Assembly (NCBI RefSeq): GCF_000972705.2
Contig: NZ_LATL02000136.1
Span: forward strand, 1 to 17,290
Length of the DNA stretch: 17,290 bases
Direction of reading: 5' to 3'
Source: Limnoraphis robusta CS-951
GTDB taxonomy: Bacteria; Cyanobacteriota; Cyanobacteriia; Cyanobacteriales; Microcoleaceae
In this document: positions 13,687-17,290 of the stretch, one piece after another
Numbering within the stretch: position 1 is the first letter of the stretch
Layout: every line of letters starts with the position of its first letter
Position numbers and translations under genes: made by a program
Notes under the pieces: generated by a model
Database searches by the model: none
What the model saw: the letters and a program-made list of their open reading frames with translations, nothing else
What the model was told of the DNA's origin: nothing

Positions 13687-14868
13687 ATGCTTCCCATGAA
13701 AATTAGCCCTTCCCAATCGACCGGGACTCAAACTTTAAAGAATCAGAAGCACCCCCGTCCATTGATTTTAGCATTCATGTTGACCGGGGTCTTAACAATA
13801 CAAGCCTACCCAGCTTTTCTCAAAACCGTGATTGAGAGTGCTGGTATGCTGGTCTCTCCTTCTTCTGTCTCAGTAGCCAGTATGGGTTACTCAGCTCCTG
13901 CTCCATCTGACTCATCTGTTTCTGAGGAATCGATCAATCAGGTTGAGTATCAAGCCAATCATTATCATCAAGCTGAAGCTTCGGTTTGTCAAGGGGATCA
14001 AGGTTGTGCGAGTCCCAAAAAGCCTTCAACTTATAAAGTCTTACCGACTCCTCTATTTGAGCGTCATACCCAAACCCCACAACTGAAGAGTCCTATCGAA
14101 CTCCCTGTTGAGTTGGTCAACTATGATCTTCACAGCCAAGCCCAACCTCCCAACCCCATGAGTTCTTTACCGCCTGCTGTTGCTCTAGCGGTGCGTCAAG
14201 ATTTGTCCACTCAGACGGGTATTTCTCCCGAAAAACTGACGATCACAGAAGTTGAACGTCAAACCTGGCCAAATTCTTGTTTAGGACTCGCCCAACCGGA
14301 TGAATTTTGTGGTCAAATGTTGGTAGAAGGGTGGCGAGTGGTTCTCTCAAATGGTCGTCAAACTTGGGTTTATCGCACCGATTTAAAAGGACAAGTTTTT
14401 CGCCGGGAACAAAATCAAACCGTTTCCAATTTACCCATTTCGGTGGCGAATCAGGTTTTTCAAGATGCGGCGAACCGCTCGGGTTTACCCCATTCTGGTT
14501 TACGAATTATCGAGGCTCAATCCCAAACTTGGCCCGATGGATGTTTGGGACTTGGTGAACCGGGAACTTTATGTACTCTGGCGCTGGTACCGGGATGGCA
14601 AGTTAAAATTTCTAGTGGAAGACAAGCTTGGGTTTATCGTACAAACGAATCGGGTTCTTTGGTTCGATTGGATGAAGCGGCGAGTCAATTTAATGATTCG
14701 GCTCGTTTGAGATTGCTGAATATTACCGATAGCCAACTTCTCTCTCCACGAACCCAAAATTGGGTTTGGCAAGCCATTGCTTTTTGTGGCATTACAGATA
14801 CAACTTATGAAACCTTATTTGGTAAAACCTGTAATGATCCTCTAAAACCTAGCTCAGAATTATTTTAA
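13687..14868 (+). CDS. Secreted-type protein with a duplicated Cys-containing domain
   Basis: Not a family with known function. The 393-residue protein starts with a basic stretch and a hydrophobic segment (PLILAFMLTGVLTIQAY, 25-41) fitting a signal peptide or anchor. A low-complexity Ser/Pro/Gln linker extends to about 155. Two homologous domains follow, about 160-234 and 249-324. Each runs LPxxVAxxVxQD ... LxIxExxxQTWPxxCLGL ... C ... LVxGWxVxxSxGRQxWVYRT. Each holds two cysteines (C198/C208 and C286/C296) placed for a disulphide, which suits an extracytoplasmic site. A C-terminal extension (325-393) has two more cysteines (C367, C382). Start at ATG 13687; a second ATG three codons later is equally possible. 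Confidence 0.8.
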   Translation: MLPMKISPSQSTGTQTLKNQKHPRPLILAFMLTGVLTIQAYPAFLKTVIESAGMLVSPSSVSVASMGYSAPAPSDSSVSEESINQVEYQANHYHQAEASVCQGDQGCASPKKPSTYKVLPTPLFERHTQTPQLKSPIELPVELVNYDLHSQAQPPNPMSSLPPAVALAVRQDLSTQTGISPEKLTITEVERQTWPNSCLGLAQPDEFCGQMLVEGWRVVLSNGRQTWVYRTDLKGQVFRREQNQTVSNLPISVANQVFQDAANRSGLPHSGLRIIEAQSQTWPDGCLGLGEPGTLCTLALVPGWQVKISSGRQAWVYRTNESGSLVRLDEAASQFNDSARLRLLNITDSQLLSPRTQNWVWQAIAFCGITDTTYETLFGKTCNDPLKPSSELF

Positions 14869-14917
14869 ATCGTTTTGAGCATGGGCTGTGTGAAACTGAT
14901 CAATTGAAAATGAATTT

Positions 14918-15295
14918 ATGGCAGATTTAAGCGGAACTTGGCTGGGAACCTATTGGCAACAAGGAGATCCAACTCGTTTTGAGGTGACTTTCATCCAGAG
15001 TGGTAATACTCTTAGTGGTAATATTTTGGATGATGGGTATTTAGGAGAAGCTCGTTTGAGTGGTACGGTAACAGGACGAAATGTTAGTTTTACCAAACGT
15101 TATCTAATGACTTCTCCCGAATCCGTCAGCTATATGGGCATCGTTTCTGAGGAAGAAAACTATATTCAAGGACAGTGGAATATTGACTCCCGTTTTTCGG
15201 GTCCTTGGGAGGCTCATCGTAGTGGAGAAAACTTGGTTGCTGAACTCGAAATGCTTAAAAGCGAACAAGTTCCGGCTGCTGTTAGTTTAGGATAA
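14918..15295 (+). CDS. Small beta-rich hypothetical protein
   Basis: 125 residues, no signal peptide and no membrane segment. The sequence alternates short strands and turns: DLSGTWLGTYWQQ, RFEVTFIQSGNTLSGNILDD, ARLSGTVTGRNVSFTKRY, then YIQGQWNI. This is the layout of small beta-barrel, lipocalin- or avidin-like proteins in which Gly-Thr-Trp opens the barrel. No specific family can be named with confidence, and a ligand is unknown. The helical tail (ENLVAELEMLKSEQV) is distinct. The ATG at 14918 lies 49 bases after the previous gene on the same strand; no Shine-Dalgarno is seen. Confidence 0.75.
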   Translation: MADLSGTWLGTYWQQGDPTRFEVTFIQSGNTLSGNILDDGYLGEARLSGTVTGRNVSFTKRYLMTSPESVSYMGIVSEEENYIQGQWNIDSRFSGPWEAHRSGENLVAELEMLKSEQVPAAVSLG

Positions 15296-15358
15296 TGATT
15301 GATCTGAATCGAAATTTCAACACGATCGACACAAAGAACACAAAGAAGTTGTCAACAG

Positions 15359-15413
15359 GCTCCTTGCTGATTGCTATAGCTCAATGTTTTGATAGAAACC
15401 GCTCCTTGCTGAT
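15359..15413. repeat. Direct repeat GCTCCTTGCTGAT, two copies
   Basis: Exact 13-bp copies stand at 15359-15371 and 15401-15413, 42 bases apart, in the gap before the DUF1622 gene. An ACACAAAGAACACAAAG stretch lies just to the left (about 15330-15346). No function is suggested. Confidence 0.6.
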
Positions 15414-15457
15414 AATTCTTAGACTCAAAATTAAATGAATCTGAACCGACATATAAT

Positions 15458-15823
15458 ATGGGAATTGAGCTACTTGAAAACGGGTTGTCTGTTATAGTCT
15501 CATTGACAAAAATATTACTAGAATTGATTTCAGTTTTATGTATTATTGTCGGCTTAGGAGCTACGTTTAAATTAGTCATTCGTCAGCCTTATGTCTTGCG
15601 AGATTTGCCTTTTTTTAAAGTGCGACTTTGTTTAGGGTCTTGGCTGGCACTTGCATTAGAATTTCAGTTAGGAGCTGATATTTTAGCGACGACGATTGCC
15701 CCGAGTTTAGAATCTTTAGCTAAGTTAGGCGCGATCGCGATTATTCGGACTTTACTCAACTATTTTCTCGGAAAAGAACTCGAAACTGAGCGAGAACTTC
15801 AAGAGAAAAATATCGTTAGATAA
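15458..15823 (+). CDS. DUF1622 family membrane protein
   Basis: A 121-residue protein with about three hydrophobic helices (12-38, 55-75 and 80-105). The characteristic core LGSWLALALEFQLGADILATTIAPS and KLGAIAIIRTLLNYFLGKELE is the DUF1622 signature, a family of small integral membrane proteins of unknown activity. The C-terminus is charged and cytoplasmic in appearance. The start is ATG 15458; TATAAT directly abuts it (15452-15457), which as a -10 would give a nearly leaderless transcript starting inside the gene, so it is probably chance. The gene is convergent with the amidase gene, 25 bases away. Confidence 0.85.
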   Translation: MGIELLENGLSVIVSLTKILLELISVLCIIVGLGATFKLVIRQPYVLRDLPFFKVRLCLGSWLALALEFQLGADILATTIAPSLESLAKLGAIAIIRTLLNYFLGKELETERELQEKNIVR

Positions 15824-15848
15824 CTCTAGTTTAGAGAGAGTTTAACGA

Positions 15849-17290
15849 TTAGTATCCACTGGCTTTGAGATATTGTAAAATCCCTTGTGCGATCGCTACT
15901 GCCATGCGACTGCGTTGAGCGGGGTCAGCTAAAATACTGGCATCATAACTATTTGTCACGAAACCGACTTCTACTAAGGCTGAAGGCATAGAGGTATTTC
16001 GCAATACATAAAATCTCGCTTGTTTGACGCCTCGGTTTGTCATGTTGAAATTTGCCAAAATGCTATTTTGAATGTATCCTGCTAGGGAATAACCCGATTG
16101 ATAATAAAACGTTTCAATCCCAGTGGCTTCCGCTCTATAGGCGGCATTGGCATGAATACTCACAAATAATGTCGCGCCTAAACGGTTCGCCATTTCTACA
16201 CGGGGTTCGAGTTCAACCGTGCGATCATCGAGGCGAGTCATCACCGCACTAACCCCATTTTGCTCTAGAATTTGGGCGACTTCCTGGGAAATCGGAAAAA
16301 CAATATCTTTCTCTCGCAACCCGCCCACACCCACAGCACCGACATCACTCCCGCCATGTCCAGGGTCAATGATCACCACAACTCGTCCTTGGGGAATTTG
16401 CGGTAAAGAAGGTTCACCGGAACCAATGGGTCGAGGGGGAAAAGGAAGGGGACGACGAGAAGGTTGAGATTGACGAGGGGGTAAAAGGGGTCTAGGACTT
16501 GAAGAGGCTCTAGAATTATCAGGGGGTTGAGGGGAAGCTTGAGAGGGGGGAGGAACAGGCGGAACCGAAGCCAAATTAATCGCCATCGGGAAGACAAGCT
16601 GTTCAGCGCTATTTTGGCTGGGTTGTCCAATTTGAACCCGAGTGGCAGGTTGTACTAAAAGGGTAAAGGTTTCGGGGTCTTCTTGACGAACGCGGGTGGA
16701 GAGGAGGGGGCTACCGACTTGTCGTTGGGGGAGTTGAATGTTTTCTGGGAGTTTAGCGGCGAAGAAGGTAATCCCATAGGCGCCGGTTTCTCGATCCCAA
16801 CCGTGAGTATAGTTGAGGGGTTTGTCGGCTTTCACCACAAAATAGGCTTGATTTTGTAGCTCAATGGATTGAATTGTGGCTAATCCTGTGGAAACTTGAA
16901 TGGCGGGAGGTGTACCGCCAGAAGGCCAAATCGCCACGCCTCCGGCTGAGGGTCGAGCTTCCCAATTTTGGCTCGTATTAGGGGTACTCATTGTTACTCG
17001 CACGACAGGGGGCGAGTTCGACAGTTGACTGACTCGAGTGATGCTGACACCATCTTTATTCACCCGTTGACGAAAGCCATTGGACTGAGCCGTTAGGGTG
17101 GTTCCCAATAGATCAACCGTCATCCAGGTGCCATCTTGACTGCGCTTAAATTCGATTTGGGGCATTTGGCCGCTAGTAAGCAGCACAATCCCGTCATCAC
17201 GCACTTCGACTTGATCGAGTGCCGTTTGGCTGGTCGTGGGTCGAGGTTGAACCGCCGCTTGTCTGGAGGGAGGGGGAGGGGGAGTCGGAG
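15849..17290 (-). CDS. amiC: N-acetylmuramoyl-L-alanine amidase with AMIN domains (5' end outside the window)
   Basis: Periplasmic Zn amidase that cuts the peptide side chain from MurNAc in peptidoglycan, acting in cell separation; in filamentous cyanobacteria AmiC-type enzymes also drill the septal nanopores. The frame is still open at 17290. An in-frame GTG at 17204 is not the true start, because codons before it continue the AMIN strand (ALDQVEVRDDGIVLL) and, further out, a Pro-rich stretch. Numbering from that GTG: AMIN-type beta regions at about 1-40 and 105-150, a Pro/Ser/Arg-rich linker at 214-272, and an Amidase_3 domain at 275-450. Zn ligands and catalysis are visible: H283 (DPGHGG), E298 (LREKD), H351 (SIHANA) and catalytic E412 (VEVGF). 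All are intact. Gene symbol by family convention. Confidence 0.93.
   Translation of the reverse strand, partial: PTPPPPPSRQAAVQPRPTTSQTALDQVEVRDDGIVLLTSGQMPQIEFKRSQDGTWMTVDLLGTTLTAQSNGFRQRVNKDGVSITRVSQLSNSPPVVRVTMSTPNTSQNWEARPSAGGVAIWPSGGTPPAIQVSTGLATIQSIELQNQAYFVVKADKPLNYTHGWDRETGAYGITFFAAKLPENIQLPQRQVGSPLLSTRVRQEDPETFTLLVQPATRVQIGQPSQNSAEQLVFPMAINLASVPPVPPPSQASPQPPDNSRASSSPRPLLPPRQSQPSRRPLPFPPRPIGSGEPSLPQIPQGRVVVIIDPGHGGSDVGAVGVGGLREKDIVFPISQEVAQILEQNGVSAVMTRLDDRTVELEPRVEMANRLGATLFVSIHANAAYRAEATGIETFYYQSGYSLAGYIQNSILANFNMTNRGVKQARFYVLRNTSMPSALVEVGFVTNSYDASILADPAQRSRMAVAIAQGILQYLKASGY

Noticed and set aside
17202..17204. GTG at 17204 as the amidase start
   Set aside because: The frame is open to the window edge and upstream codons continue the AMIN domain and a Pro-rich region, so the gene is simply cut by the window.

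Overview
The window comes from a cyanobacterium, most likely a filamentous Oscillatoriales-type genome (Oscillatoria/Planktothrix/Lyngbya-like). The evidence is the photosystem II cytochrome genes psbV and psbV2, at least eleven copies of the HIP1 octamer GCGATCGC, heptanucleotide tandem repeats, and dispersed repeats of the GTAGGTTGGGTT and AAACCCGGTTTCTT type. The genus is not certain.

Left part (1-6614): the first ~85 bases carry the right end of an IS200/IS605-type element, whose body lies to the left of the window. A tandem array of MITE-like repeats follows (161-860); its last bases supply the stop codon of argD. Then come, all on the minus strand, argD (arginine biosynthesis), psbV2 and psbV (extrinsic cytochromes), a small IF-2 N-domain-like protein, accD (fatty acid synthesis), and a set made of a 92-residue conserved protein, the prepilin peptidase pilD and a DUF2007 protein.

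Middle (6615-8860): two plus-strand genes, a DUF3611/Tic21-PIC1-like membrane protein and a RodZ-like HTH protein with one membrane segment, the latter ending in a good hairpin terminator.

Gene graveyard and PAD locus (8861-13307): a degraded intergenic region holds a stub resembling the N-terminus of NB-ARC/WD40-type proteins, a 5'-truncated Rpn-family nuclease (minus) and a 5'-truncated vWA protein (plus) that meet head to head. Next, on the minus strand, is a secreted 751-residue homologue of protein-arginine deiminases in which the catalytic Cys reads Thr and one catalytic Asp reads Ser. It is preceded by a small vWA protein with an altered MIDAS. The PAD gene is therefore flanked on both sides by vWA sequences in opposite orientation. 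This locus is the least ordinary part of the window.

Right part (13308-17290): a secreted-type protein with two copies of a Cys-containing domain, a small beta-rich protein and a DUF1622 membrane protein, all plus strand. Convergent with them is an AMIN-domain cell-wall amidase (amiC-like) that runs off the right edge.

Housekeeping genes are ordinary and intact. No tRNA, rRNA or CRISPR array was recognised. Several starts were moved from upstream TTG codons to internal ATG codons; this is stated per gene.
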